Notes: generated by a model not told the origin, from the letters alone. Positions 1-8,826 are shown, numbered from the stretch's first letter. The stretch: DNA of 35,146 bases from Clostridiales bacterium (GCA_015055975.1 SVHF01000002.1:66225-101370); one strand, 5' to 3'. Made by a program: numbers and translations.

Positions 1-1
1 G

Positions 2-538
2 TTGGATTACTGGGAAGATAAGACTGGCGATAGATGTGAAGGTATTACATTCTCGTTGATGAGCTTAAGAAGTAAGATTTCAAGTGGATTTAAGGATTAT
101 GTTCTTTCATTCTTACTTGTATTCTTCATGTTCGCTCAACCAATGGGCTATATCGAAGGACATAAGCCAATTCAAACTCAATTTACAAAGACTGGTTTGA
201 TTATGATTTATACAATCGTTCCAGCCGTTACAAACCTAGTTTCTATTATCCCAATCTTGTTCTACAAGTTGAGCGGTAAGAAGATGGCAGAAATCCAAGC
301 AAGACTTGAAATTAAGCGTGCAAAAGATGCTGCAAAACTAGATGAGAACTCAAATCCAGTAGATACTCAAGCTTCATCTGAAGTTGAAGAAGCAGGTATG
401 GCTGTTCAAGTTGAAGCAGTTAATAACGATGTAACAACAGCTGTAGAATCTCAAATCATTGCTGAGGCAACTCAAGAAATGGTAAAAGAGGAAGAAGCTA
501 TCTCTGAGGAAGAGAACAAGGAAGAGAATAAGGAATAA
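2..538 (+). CDS. GPH-family sugar:cation symporter, C-terminal part (5' end outside window)
   Basis: This is the C-terminal part of a membrane sugar transporter of the glycoside-pentoside-hexuronide:cation symporter family (MFS_2). The visible start is a TTG and is not a real start: the frame is open to the window edge, and the opening DYWEDKTGDRCEGITFS matches the family motif of Asp-Tyr-x-x-x-Lys-Thr-Gly-x-Arg-x-Glu-Gly. Two membrane segments follow, at about residues 30-50 and 65-90. After the last segment comes an unusually long hydrophilic tail of about 85 residues, rich in Glu, ending in repeated Glu/Asn/Lys. The known role of the family is uptake of sugars or glycosides with Na+ or H+. 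The next gene starts 13 bases after the stop, so the two are probably cotranscribed. The family call is confident; the substrate is unknown. Confidence 0.85.
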   Translation: MDYWEDKTGDRCEGITFSLMSLRSKISSGFKDYVLSFLLVFFMFAQPMGYIEGHKPIQTQFTKTGLIMIYTIVPAVTNLVSIIPILFYKLSGKKMAEIQARLEIKRAKDAAKLDENSNPVDTQASSEVEEAGMAVQVEAVNNDVTTAVESQIIAEATQEMVKEEEAISEEENKEENKE

Positions 539-551
539 GGAGGGCATAGAT

Positions 552-1583
552 ATGAAAAAGAAAATTTTATTAGTAATTTCAGTAATAGCATTAATCGTTG
601 TATCTGCAACTATGTTATTTGCTTGCTCTTCTTCTACAAAGTTTGATGGCAAGAATTATGACAAGATGGAGAAATACTATGCAGGTGCAAAAGAAAAGGT
701 TCAAAAGTGTGAAGAAACACTAAACGCCTTAATGAGCACAACAAAGTCATCTTCATTTACTGCAACCGTATCATTAGAAAGAGTATATTTCTCTAACGCT
801 GAAGACAATATCGCTTTTAAGGGAGATAAAGTTAACGGCGGTTATGATGATAATAAAGACGAAAAGTGGTTAACATCTGCTATTGATTATGAATTTAAGT
901 TCAATAAGGGCGAATACAAAATCACAGCAAAGGTATATTCAACTGTTGCTTCAGATGATTACGATAAAAACAACAAAGGAGAAGCTACTGTTTATGAGTA
1001 TATAAGCACAGCTCCATCAGCTCCAGGTACAAATGAATATAAATATTGTAAGGAAATGTTGTTTGATGTAATCTTTGGACAATTTACAGAAGCGCCATTC
1101 CTTGAAGCATATGCAATTGATGCAACAAAGGGATTTAGATTCGTAACACACATGATGCAATATCAAATGTCAAGAGCATTCAAGTATGATGATTTAGGTA
1201 AGATTTCAAATGATGTTATCAATTATACAGAAAACAAAGATAAGACTTTGTATACAACAATAGAAGAAAAGGAAGCCAATGGCCAATTGACAGATGAATT
1301 CGAAGCCTCTTTAAAGGCAGAAGATATTTCATTCTGGGAAGCATTTGGCGAAGATATTACATACAACTTCTATAAGACAGCAGCTGTATATAATGATAGA
1401 GTCACAATGACATACAAGAATAAGACTAAGGAATTAGACACTTATGAATATTATGGCGAAAAAGTATTGCCATATTATAATCAAAAGAGCGATTTTAAGA
1501 AGTATAAAGTATTAAAGGCTCGTGTAGCTGATTATACACACTTAGTAGCTAATTTCGAGTATGGTGCAGTAGAAATTGCATAA
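552..1583 (+). CDS. Lipoprotein of unknown function
   Basis: A 343-residue secreted lipoprotein with no domain I recognise. Residues 1-24 form a lipoprotein signal peptide (Lys-rich start, hydrophobic core, lipobox LFAC) with lipidated Cys25. The mature protein is hydrophilic and rich in Lys, Glu, Asp and Tyr, with no membrane segment and no visible catalytic motif. The start is fixed by an AAGGAGGG ribosome-binding site 8 bases upstream of the ATG. It follows the GPH symporter by 13 bases and is followed by a strong terminator, so it is the last gene of that transcript. This placement hints at a link to sugar uptake, but nothing in the protein confirms that. It is real by signal peptide, ribosome-binding site and codon use; its function is unknown. 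Confidence 0.85.
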   Translation: MKKKILLVISVIALIVVSATMLFACSSSTKFDGKNYDKMEKYYAGAKEKVQKCEETLNALMSTTKSSSFTATVSLERVYFSNAEDNIAFKGDKVNGGYDDNKDEKWLTSAIDYEFKFNKGEYKITAKVYSTVASDDYDKNNKGEATVYEYISTAPSAPGTNEYKYCKEMLFDVIFGQFTEAPFLEAYAIDATKGFRFVTHMMQYQMSRAFKYDDLGKISNDVINYTENKDKTLYTTIEEKEANGQLTDEFEASLKAEDISFWEAFGEDITYNFYKTAAVYNDRVTMTYKNKTKELDTYEYYGEKVLPYYNQKSDFKKYKVLKARVADYTHLVANFEYGAVEIA

Positions 1584-1601
1584 CAATTAAACTTGATGTA
1601 A

Positions 1602-1640
1602 TTTGGGGCGATTTCAAAGCGAGATCGCCCCAAATTTTTT
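1602..1640 (+). terminator. Intrinsic terminator after the lipoprotein
   Basis: Perfect 11-bp stem TTTGGGGCGAT / ATCGCCCCAAA around an 11-base loop, followed by six T. It ends the symporter-lipoprotein transcript. Confidence 0.92.
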
Positions 1641-1879
1641 ATATATTATATTTATTTAATCAATATTAATCATGATAGTAGTCACAGTTCTAGATGGTAT
1701 TCACAAAACGTTAAAGTTTATGGACAAAATAGTGATTTTACAAACATTTTGCATAAAGTAAACATCATTTTACAAAAACATTACATACGCATATATGTTA
1801 TATTTAGCGCTTATACTAATATATAGATGAAAGTTGCAGCAATGCAATGGACAAATATGAAATATTTAGGAGGTTTATT
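1641..1879 (+). other. AT-rich intergenic and leader region
   Basis: About 240 bases without a gene, before the large lipoprotein. A TATACT at 1812-1817 could be a -10 box, but no good -35 lies at the right distance. An AGGAGGT ribosome-binding site at 1869-1874 belongs to the gene at 1880. I see no RNA gene or convincing operator. Confidence 0.4.
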
Positions 1880-4090
1880 ATGAATAAGAAGTTATTATCA
1901 GTGCTTATAGCAGTTCTTCTTATCGTAACAATGAGCGTTTGCTTATTCGCTTGCTCAGGTGAAGAAACTCAAACCACAAAGAAAGCAGCTTTTGGTATTA
2001 AAGAGGGAACATCTAGCAAAACAACAACAAAGCAAATCTACATTAACGAAAATCAAATCATTTGGTTAAACTCTACTGCAGATCTTTCTGAATCTGATGT
2101 TCAAGCTAAGATTTCTGTAAAAGATGTTGAATCAGGAGAAGTTTTAGCAGTTAGAGCTACAAAGACAGCTGCAGGTAAGTACCGTGTTGCTCCAGTTGGT
2201 GGAACATACACATCTGGTAAGTGGTATGATTTTGCAATTAATGATTCAGTTTTAAGCTTTGCTGATTTCAGCGGTGTTACAAAACTAGCTATGTTCGTTT
2301 TATCTGGAAATGGTACAGCTACTCTAAACGAGAATGTTGTTTACTTAACAGGTGGTAACGCATACATTTCTAACTTTGCAGAAAACGGTGCATTAAAGAC
2401 ATTTGAATTTGATGCTATTGCTGCAAATCAAACATTATCTATGGGTCAAATCGTATTAGTTGAAGACGCAGAAACTGGTGACTACACAGCTTACCAAGTT
2501 CTTGGCGTTCAAGAAACAGCTAATGCAGGTATCTATACAGTTTCATACGCTTCTCCAAGCTATGAAGAAGTTTATGACAAATTAGAAGCTAACGAAACAG
2601 CTGTTCTAGGTAAAGATGGTGAAGTTACAATTAAGGAAGATGAAATCATCGAAACTATTTCTTCACAATTATCTTTAGTTGGATTTGATGCTGGTAAGGC
2701 TCACTTCAATTTAGATGCAAACTTAGACAAAGAAAACTTAAAGGCTAACGTAATCGTAGAAGTTACAATCCCAGACGTTTTAGGCGAAAAGGATGGTATT
2801 AACTCTCTAGATTTAGGTTTAACATTCACAATCGAAACAAAGATTACAGTTGGTGTTGATATCTCTATCGGTGCTTTATTATCAGCTGCAGAAAATGGTA
2901 TTGCTTTAGATGCTAAGTTTGACAACACATTAAAATTAAACGTAGAAATTAAAGATGGCGTTGAAGTTACAGAAGTTTCTCAATTAGACGCTGTTCTAGA
3001 AAAGATTGCTAAGTTAGTAAGAAACCAAGAAGAAGATGACATCTCTATCGATGTATTCAACTGGATTATTCCAATCGGAAATGGTATTGCTGCTATCAAC
3101 TTTGACGTTAACTTAGATATGAACTTTGAATTCAGCGGAAAACTAGGTGTTGAATCTACTTCTAACGCTGTTATCAATACAAAGATCTACTTCAACCCAG
3201 CTACAGAAGAAAAGAAATTCGAATTAAATGGTAAGCCAGAATTCAACTTCGAATCTGTAAACGTATCTCTAGATGGAAACGCTACAGCTTACATCGGAAT
3301 TGATGCTGCTATCAAGTTTGATTTATTAGGCGGAGTTATCTCTGTTGGTGTTGGTGCAGAAGTTGGTAACTTCAATAGACTATATGGTAAGGTTGGTTCT
3401 ACAAACTTACTAGCTGAAGATAAAGATTTCTTCTATGGTATCTACCTAGAAGGTGGTATCTACTACGATGCTAAGTTCTTATACAATGTTGCTAAGATCA
3501 CATCTGGTTCAATCAGCTTCTTCGGTGGAAGACAAGAAAAGACATTATACACAGCTGGTTCTCCATATGTTGTAACAGGTTTACAAGATACAACAATGAA
3601 GCTTGGTATCATCCCACAAGATATCGTTATCAACTGCACATATGATGACATTACAAACGGAACATCTGTTGGTACATGGACAAACATCATTGATGCTAAA
3701 AAGATCAAGGAAAAAGCAGAAGCTAATGCTGAAGCTAACTATGTTGAAATTAAGGATGGCCAAATCTACTTAACAGAAGAAGGCGCTACAGCTAACTTAA
3801 GCAACTATGTTGTAACAGTAACTGCTGATGGTGTTGATGCTGAAATCACAATTAACGCAATCCCAACATATGATGCTCAAGTTAACAGCGAAGCTACAGT
3901 ATACGTTGGTAAGTCTAATAATATCTTAAAGCCATATACTGTCACAGCTGCCTACCTAGATGGAACAACTGTAAATGTTACATATCGTGGTATTCTAGGC
4001 GCAACAAATGCTAAGATTGCAGCTGGTGAAGCTGGTGTTATCGTAGTATACGTAAATGGTGAAGCATTCTGCATGCTAAACGTTAAATAA
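1880..4090 (+). CDS. Large beta-rich surface lipoprotein, unknown function
   Basis: A 736-residue lipoprotein. I place the start at ATG 1880 because a GGAGGT site lies 5-10 bases before it and the signal peptide begins there (MNKKLL..., lipobox LFAC, lipidated Cys25). An upstream in-frame ATG at 1847 would put 11 extra residues before the signal. After a Thr/Lys linker the protein is almost all predicted beta strand. Residues about 230-560 hold many alternating hydrophobic/polar strands (patterns such as LDLGLTFTIETKITVGVDIS). The last 70 or so residues resemble a bacterial Ig-like (Big) module by composition and strand pattern. No catalytic motif is visible. Codon choice is strongly biased (TCT, GCT, GTT, GGT, TTA, GAA), unlike most neighbours, which suggests high expression. 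Its own terminator follows, so it is probably monocistronic. Function is unknown; a surface coat, adhesin or binding protein is possible. Confidence 0.85.
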   Translation: MNKKLLSVLIAVLLIVTMSVCLFACSGEETQTTKKAAFGIKEGTSSKTTTKQIYINENQIIWLNSTADLSESDVQAKISVKDVESGEVLAVRATKTAAGKYRVAPVGGTYTSGKWYDFAINDSVLSFADFSGVTKLAMFVLSGNGTATLNENVVYLTGGNAYISNFAENGALKTFEFDAIAANQTLSMGQIVLVEDAETGDYTAYQVLGVQETANAGIYTVSYASPSYEEVYDKLEANETAVLGKDGEVTIKEDEIIETISSQLSLVGFDAGKAHFNLDANLDKENLKANVIVEVTIPDVLGEKDGINSLDLGLTFTIETKITVGVDISIGALLSAAENGIALDAKFDNTLKLNVEIKDGVEVTEVSQLDAVLEKIAKLVRNQEEDDISIDVFNWIIPIGNGIAAINFDVNLDMNFEFSGKLGVESTSNAVINTKIYFNPATEEKKFELNGKPEFNFESVNVSLDGNATAYIGIDAAIKFDLLGGVISVGVGAEVGNFNRLYGKVGSTNLLAEDKDFFYGIYLEGGIYYDAKFLYNVAKITSGSISFFGGRQEKTLYTAGSPYVVTGLQDTTMKLGIIPQDIVINCTYDDITNGTSVGTWTNIIDAKKIKEKAEANAEANYVEIKDGQIYLTEEGATANLSNYVVTVTADGVDAEITINAIPTYDAQVNSEATVYVGKSNNILKPYTVTAAYLDGTTVNVTYRGILGATNAKIAAGEAGVIVVYVNGEAFCMLNVK

Positions 4091-4114
4091 TCGGTGTAAT
4101 AAACCTTAAATCAA

Positions 4115-4146
4115 AAGGGAGTTTGCAATGCAAACTCCCTTATTTA
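4115..4146 (+). terminator. Intrinsic terminator after the large lipoprotein
   Basis: Near-perfect inverted repeat AAGGGAGTTTGCA / TGCAAACTCCCTT with a very short loop, followed by an AT-rich T-containing run. A strong hairpin. Confidence 0.88.
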
Positions 4147-4156
4147 ATTACGCGTG

Positions 4157-4185
4157 TTGAAATCTTTTTATATATGATATAAAAT
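4157..4185 (+). promoter_or_regulatory. Sigma-A-type promoter for the alpha/beta hydrolase
   Basis: TTGAAA (4157-4162), a 17-bp spacer and TAAAAT (4180-4185), 25 bases before the start codon at 4211. An overlapping TGATATAAA gives an extended -10 alternative. Confidence 0.55.
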
Positions 4186-4210
4186 AGATGTATTAAAGAG
4201 AGGTTATATT

Positions 4211-5593
4211 ATGAAAAAAAGAGATGACATTGAAGAAATCGACGATGAAATCATTGATGACGAAATTATTGATGATGATGAAATCGTCGACGATGTAGAA
4301 GAAGTAGAAGAGGAAAGACCTAGAAGATCTGCTCCTAGAGCCCAAAAAGCCCAAAATAAGAAGAAAGGATTATCTAAAGGGGCAAAGATAGGTATTATCT
4401 CAGGAAGCGCCGCTGTAGGTGTTATAGCGATTGCGCTTGTTGCTTTGTTTGTAATACTACCTGCGCTTGGAATAAATATTTTCTCAAAAAAAGCAGCTAC
4501 ATATGATGGTCCAAGTATAACAAAAGATATATATTGTGATTTCACAACATCTTATGGTCTATATTTCTATGGCGATGATCATGAACCATATAATACTGAT
4601 ATGACAGATGTAGATATGGTAAGAGCTTCTGAATCTTTATCAACAAAATATTTTGATCCATCAAAGCCAACAATTATTTGGTTCCATGGTTGGGAACCAA
4701 CAGGATCTGTTGGAGATAGATATTTAATGGCGGGCGCAGATACAAGAAAAGTTATGAAAACTTATGATTGTAGTTATGCGCACGAACTAAAAGAAAAAGG
4801 ATATAACGTAGGTACATTTCAATTCCAAGGCGTTGAAGGTGAAGATACAAACTACGCACAAAGCTTAGCGGTTATTTATAAATATGCTGTAGAAAATTTT
4901 AATGAAACAGGCTATTCATTATCTTTCTTGTTTGCATCTGAAATTATTAAGGTGTTTGGAGAATCATATGCAAAAGATATTACATTTGCAGGACATAGCT
5001 GTGGTGGATTCGTTTCAACTGCAACAAACTATATGCTTCAAGCTTTCTATCATGCAGGAAAGATTTCTAATAAGAACCTAATTGCAAAGAGAATGATTGT
5101 TCAAGATCCATATGTAAACACGCTTAGCGATGGACTTTCAACAAATGCTAAGCTAATGGGAACTGATGAATTAATTGGAGATAGAAGAAAGGGTACAGTT
5201 GTTCAAGATATGATGATTAAACTTCATAAATTTGATAATGTAGCAATTGATGTATACCTAGGTATGAGTATTGCATCAAGTGAATTTATCGACCCTAATA
5301 AGTCTCATTTCAATGAAGTATTAGAACACGTGGTAGTTATTGATATGACAGGTTTAAAGAAATGGCAAGGAAGTATCGGCAATATTCACGTATTAACTAG
5401 AGATTGGTGCTGGAGATCTATTCTAGAGAATAAATTAAAAGATCAAGATGGCAATTTGGCTCCAAGCGGCGCTTGTACAAATGATGAAATTTTGTCTATG
5501 GTTGGTAATTTATATCAACAACAAAACGCAAAGTGGGATTTTGCTACAGAGAGCTTACAAAAGGTTTCAGATACATCAGGATTTAAGTTCTAA
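4211..5593 (+). CDS. Membrane-anchored alpha/beta hydrolase (lipase-like)
   Basis: A 460-residue protein with an alpha/beta-hydrolase domain held outside the membrane. Residues 1-55 are cytoplasmic: a highly acidic stretch of Asp/Glu/Ile repeats, then a basic Arg/Lys stretch. One membrane segment spans about 60-88. The rest carries an oxyanion-type IWFHGW motif (His159) and the nucleophile elbow GHSCGG with Ser263, the GxSxG signature of serine hydrolases and lipases. The positions of the acid and His of the triad are uncertain. The start has an AGAGGTT ribosome-binding site at the right distance. It stands alone between terminators. The fold call is good; the substrate (lipid, ester or peptide) cannot be read from the sequence. 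The charged, low-complexity N-terminus is unusual for this fold. Confidence 0.75.
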   Translation: MKKRDDIEEIDDEIIDDEIIDDDEIVDDVEEVEEERPRRSAPRAQKAQNKKKGLSKGAKIGIISGSAAVGVIAIALVALFVILPALGINIFSKKAATYDGPSITKDIYCDFTTSYGLYFYGDDHEPYNTDMTDVDMVRASESLSTKYFDPSKPTIIWFHGWEPTGSVGDRYLMAGADTRKVMKTYDCSYAHELKEKGYNVGTFQFQGVEGEDTNYAQSLAVIYKYAVENFNETGYSLSFLFASEIIKVFGESYAKDITFAGHSCGGFVSTATNYMLQAFYHAGKISNKNLIAKRMIVQDPYVNTLSDGLSTNAKLMGTDELIGDRRKGTVVQDMMIKLHKFDNVAIDVYLGMSIASSEFIDPNKSHFNEVLEHVVVIDMTGLKKWQGSIGNIHVLTRDWCWRSILENKLKDQDGNLAPSGACTNDEILSMVGNLYQQQNAKWDFATESLQKVSDTSGFKF

Positions 5594-5610
5594 TTGAATA
5601 TAAACTATCG

Positions 5611-5660
5611 ATATGCGCATAAATACAGCAAATTTGTATAAATATGCGCATATTTTTATG
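5611..5660 (+). terminator. Hairpin terminator after the alpha/beta hydrolase
   Basis: Inverted repeat ATATGCGCATA / TATGCGCATAT with a 21-base loop that can itself pair through ACA/TGT, followed by a T-rich run. Confidence 0.7.
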
Positions 5661-5674
5661 TTTTTATACGAAAT

Positions 5675-5691
5675 AGTGAATAAAATACAAA
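5675..5691 (+). promoter_or_regulatory. Possible ArgR operator (ARG box)
   Basis: AGTGAATAAAATACAAA resembles the ARG box pattern TGAAT-4 A/T-ATTCA with imperfect right-half symmetry. It lies just upstream of the argG promoter. This is a weak, single-site call. Confidence 0.3.
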
Positions 5692-5705
5692 TTTTGTAAA
5701 TATTT

Positions 5706-5734
5706 TTGATTTTTTATAAACTCTTTTGTATTAT
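5706..5734 (+). promoter_or_regulatory. Sigma-A-type promoter of argGH
   Basis: TTGATT (5706-5711), a 17-bp spacer and TATTAT (5729-5734), 32 bases upstream of the argG start. Confidence 0.7.
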
Positions 5735-5766
5735 GTATGTGAAATAAATTATACGAGGTATAAAAA

Positions 5767-6990
5767 ATGAGTGAAATTAAGAAAGTAGTTTTAGCATATT
5801 CAGGTGGATTAGATACATCAATTATCATTCCATGGCTAAAAGAAAATTACAACAACTGTGAAGTTATTGCCGTATCTGGAAACGTTGGACAAGCTGATGA
5901 ACTTGAAGGACTTGAAGAAAAGGCTTTAAAAACGGGCGCTAGCAAGCTTTATATCGAAGATTTAGTAGATGAGTTTGTTGATGACTATGTTGTGCCTACA
6001 ATGAAGGCTGGCGCGGTTTACGAAGGTAAATACATGCTAGGTACTTCTTTTGCAAGACCAATCATTGCTAAAAGAATTGCTGAAATCGCTCTAAAAGAAG
6101 GCGCTGATGCAATTTGTCACGGATGTACAGGTAAGGGAAATGACCAAGTAAGATTCGAATTGACAATTAAAGCATTTGCTCCAAAAATGAAGATTATTGC
6201 TCCATGGAGAATTTGGAACATTAAATCAAGAGATGAAGAAATCGATTATGCTGAAGCACATAACGTTCCTCTAAAGATTAACAGAGAAACAAATTACTCA
6301 AAGGATAAGAACCTATGGCACTTATCTCACGAAGGTTTGGATCTAGAAAACCCAGCAAATGAACCAATGTATGATAAGCCAGGATTCCTTGAAATGGGCG
6401 TATCTCCAATGATGGCTCCAGATAAGGCTACATATGTAACTTTGGACTTTGAAAAGGGCGCTCCTGTTGCTCTAGATGGCAAGAAGATGAAGGCATCAGA
6501 TATCGTTAAGAAATTAAACGAAGTTGGTGGAGCTAATGGTATTGGTCTTGTTGATATCGTAGAAAACAGATTAGTTGGTATGAAGTCTCGTGGTGTTTAT
6601 GAAACACCAGGTGGAACAATCCTATATCATGCACATGAAGTTTTAGAAACATTATGTCTAGATAAAGAAACAGCTCACTATAAGCAACAAATCGCTTTGA
6701 AGTTTGCTGATTTAGTATACAACGGACAATGGTTCACACCTTTAAGAGAAGCTTTATCTGCATTTGTTGAATCAACACAACAAACAGTTACAGGACAAGT
6801 TAAATTAAAGCTATATAAGGGTAATATCATCAATGCTGGTGTAACAAGTCCATATTCATTATATGATGAAGATATTGCTACATTCTCAGAAGATCACGTA
6901 TATGATCAAAAGGATTCAGCTGGATTTATTAACCTATTTGGTTTACCAATTAAAGTAAAAGCATTAATGGAACAAAAACAAGGAAAATAA
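5767..6990 (+). CDS. argG: Argininosuccinate synthase
   Basis: Cytoplasmic enzyme that joins citrulline and aspartate with ATP to make argininosuccinate, the second-last step of arginine synthesis. Its 407 residues are the normal length. The ATP-binding pyrophosphatase loop AYSGGLDTS lies at residues 10-18, and the substrate-binding [13 protein letters not shown] at 119-131. A GAGG ribosome-binding site precedes the ATG. argH follows after 5 bases, so the two form an operon read from the promoter at 5706. A possible ArgR site lies upstream. No defect is seen and the call is secure. Confidence 0.98.
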   Translation: MSEIKKVVLAYSGGLDTSIIIPWLKENYNNCEVIAVSGNVGQADELEGLEEKALKTGASKLYIEDLVDEFVDDYVVPTMKAGAVYEGKYMLGTSFARPIIAKRIAEIALKEGADAICHGCTGKGNDQVRFELTIKAFAPKMKIIAPWRIWNIKSRDEEIDYAEAHNVPLKINRETNYSKDKNLWHLSHEGLDLENPANEPMYDKPGFLEMGVSPMMAPDKATYVTLDFEKGAPVALDGKKMKASDIVKKLNEVGGANGIGLVDIVENRLVGMKSRGVYETPGGTILYHAHEVLETLCLDKETAHYKQQIALKFADLVYNGQWFTPLREALSAFVESTQQTVTGQVKLKLYKGNIINAGVTSPYSLYDEDIATFSEDHVYDQKDSAGFINLFGLPIKVKALMEQKQGK

Positions 6991-6995
6991 GAATT

Positions 6996-8405
6996 ATGGA
7001 TAAGATGTGGAAGGGAAGATTTTCAAAGGAACTAGATTCAAGGGTAAATGATTTTAATTCATCAATATCATTTGATTCTAGAATGTATAAAGAAGACATT
7101 GAAGGAAGCATTGCTCATGCAACAATGCTAGGAAACCAAGGAATTATTTCTAAGGAAGATTCTGCATGCATCGTTGAAAATCTTGAAGCCATCTTAGCCG
7201 ATATTGAAAGCGGAAAATTAGCCTTTGATATGACCGCTGAAGATATACATATGTTCATTGAAGCAGAGCTTACAAAACGTATCGGAACAGTAGGCAAAAA
7301 GTTGCATACAGCTCGTTCTAGAAATGACCAAGTTGCTGTAGATATGAAGCTATATGTTAAGAAAGAATTAAAAGAAATAAAAGCTTTGCTTTTAAAGCTT
7401 ATTGAAACACTAGTAAAATTGGCAGAAGAAAACGTTGAGACAATTATGCCTGGATACACTCATTTGCAACGTGCTCAACCTATAACTTTTGCTCATTATA
7501 TGATGGCTTATGTCGAGATGTTTAAGAGAGATTACATGAGATTATCTAACAGCCTTGACATTATGAATTATTGCCCACTTGGAAGCGGTGCACTTGCTTC
7601 TACAACATACAACATTGACAGGGAATTCACAGCTGCAAAATTGGGTTTTGCTGGCCCTACAATGAACAGCATGGATGGTGTTTCAGATAGGGATTTCTGT
7701 ATGGAAGCAGCTTCAGATATCGCTATTGCTATGGTGCATTTATCTAGGCTTTCTGAAGAGATTATTTTGTGGTGTTCTTGGGAGTTCAAATTCGTTGAAT
7801 TGGACGATGCTTTTGCAACTGGTTCATCAATCATGCCACAAAAGAAAAATCCAGATATAACCGAGCTTGTTCGTGGTAAAGCTGCAAGATGTATTGGCGA
7901 TTTAAATACGCTTCTTGTTATGATGAAAGGCTTACCTCTTGCATATAATAAAGATATGCAAGAAGATAAGGAAGCAATGTTCGATTCTATCGATACAATC
8001 AAGATTTGCTTAACAACAATTATTCCAATGTTATCTACGATGAAAGTTATCAAAAAGAACATGGAAAATGCTGCTAAAAAAGGCTTTATAAACGCAACAG
8101 ATGTAGCAGATTATCTAGTTAAAAAAGGCTTAGCATTTAGGGATGCTTATAAGATTACTGGAGAGATAGTAAAAGAGTGTATAGAGCAAGATTTAACACT
8201 AGATTCTCTACCACTTTCAACTTATAAGAAATATTCAGATTGCTTTGCTGGAGATATCTATGAAGCTATAGATTTAAAGACATGTGTAAACGGGCGTAAA
8301 GTTTTAGGCGGCCCAAGCGAAGAAATTGAGCTAAAACACATCGCACTAATTAAGCAGTTCTTAACAGAAAACAAATTATATGAAAGATTAGAAAGTGAGG
8401 ACTAA
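6996..8405 (+). CDS. argH: Argininosuccinate lyase
   Basis: Splits argininosuccinate into arginine and fumarate, the last step of arginine synthesis. Its 469 residues are slightly longer than many family members but full length. It opens with the family start MWKGRFSKELD, has TARSRNDQV in the N-terminal part, and has the fumarase/lyase signature GSSIMPQKKNPD at 276-287, which carries the catalytic Ser loop. It starts 5 bases after argG and uses a ribosome-binding site inside the argG end. Its stop codon lies in the loop of the following terminator hairpin, a very compact arrangement. The ATG at 7005 is a possible alternative start that would drop three residues. Confidence 0.98.
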   Translation: MDKMWKGRFSKELDSRVNDFNSSISFDSRMYKEDIEGSIAHATMLGNQGIISKEDSACIVENLEAILADIESGKLAFDMTAEDIHMFIEAELTKRIGTVGKKLHTARSRNDQVAVDMKLYVKKELKEIKALLLKLIETLVKLAEENVETIMPGYTHLQRAQPITFAHYMMAYVEMFKRDYMRLSNSLDIMNYCPLGSGALASTTYNIDREFTAAKLGFAGPTMNSMDGVSDRDFCMEAASDIAIAMVHLSRLSEEIILWCSWEFKFVELDDAFATGSSIMPQKKNPDITELVRGKAARCIGDLNTLLVMMKGLPLAYNKDMQEDKEAMFDSIDTIKICLTTIIPMLSTMKVIKKNMENAAKKGFINATDVADYLVKKGLAFRDAYKITGEIVKECIEQDLTLDSLPLSTYKKYSDCFAGDIYEAIDLKTCVNGRKVLGGPSEEIELKHIALIKQFLTENKLYERLESED

Positions 8406-8418
8406 ACCTCACTTTTTT
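8393..8418 (+). terminator. Intrinsic terminator overlapping the end of argH
   Basis: AAGTGAGG / CCTCACTT stem followed by a T run. The left arm encodes the last codons of argH and the TAA stop (8403-8405) falls in the loop, so ribosomes finishing argH would cover the hairpin. Confidence 0.85.
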
Positions 8419-8452
8419 CTTGCTAATATCGGAGTTATTAAAATTTTCAGTA

Positions 8453-8482
8453 TTGACACTAAAAATAGTTTTTGTGTAGAAT
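8453..8482 (+). promoter_or_regulatory. Strong promoter of the HU gene
   Basis: Consensus TTGACA (8453-8458), an 18-bp spacer and TAGAAT (8477-8482), about 75 bases upstream of the start. Confidence 0.75.
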
Positions 8483-8556
8483 AAAATTTGGGTGAGGGGG
8501 TAGAACAGTTCTATCCATTTTCCAAAATTACAACAATTATATCAAAAGGAGAAATT

Positions 8557-8826
8557 ATGAATAAGTTAGAATTAACAGAGATTGTTGCAACAAACCTTAA
8601 CGTTACTAAAGTAGATGCTGGTAGAGCTGTAGATGCAGTTTTATACTCAATCGAAAAAGCATTGAAAAAAGGTGACAAAGTAGTACTTACTGGATTCGGT
8701 ACATTTGAAGTAAAGACAAGAGCAGCAAGAATTGGTAAGCACCCAAAAACTGGCGAAGATATTAAGATTCCTGCATCAAAGTCAGTTCATTTCAAAGAAG
8801 GCAAAGCACTAAAAGATTCACTATAA
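8557..8826 (+). CDS. hup: HU-family DNA-binding protein
   Basis: An 89-residue histone-like protein that bends and compacts DNA. Helical N-terminus (MNKLELTEIVA), then the family core VVLTGFGTFEVKTRAARIGKHP with the GFGTF and R-x-x-R-x-G-x-(N/H)-P signature at the start of the DNA-binding beta arm, then PASKSVHFKEGKALKD at the end. I choose ATG 8557 because AAAGGAG precedes it and the product then has standard HU length; an upstream in-frame start at 8488 would add 23 unrelated residues. It has its own strong promoter, a leader of about 70 bases with a small hairpin, and its own terminator. The call is secure. Confidence 0.97.
   Translation: MNKLELTEIVATNLNVTKVDAGRAVDAVLYSIEKALKKGDKVVLTGFGTFEVKTRAARIGKHPKTGEDIKIPASKSVHFKEGKALKDSL

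Noticed and set aside
1847..1879. Upstream ATG that would lengthen the large lipoprotein by 11 residues
   Set aside because: It has no ribosome-binding site and would put charged residues before the signal peptide; GGAGGT sits correctly for ATG 1880.
7568..8062. Minus-strand ORF of 164 residues inside argH
   Set aside because: A shadow of argH, which is clearly conserved in the + frame.
8488..8556. Upstream in-frame start for HU
   Set aside because: It adds 23 residues unlike any HU and lies next to the promoter; ATG 8557 has a good ribosome-binding site and gives normal length.
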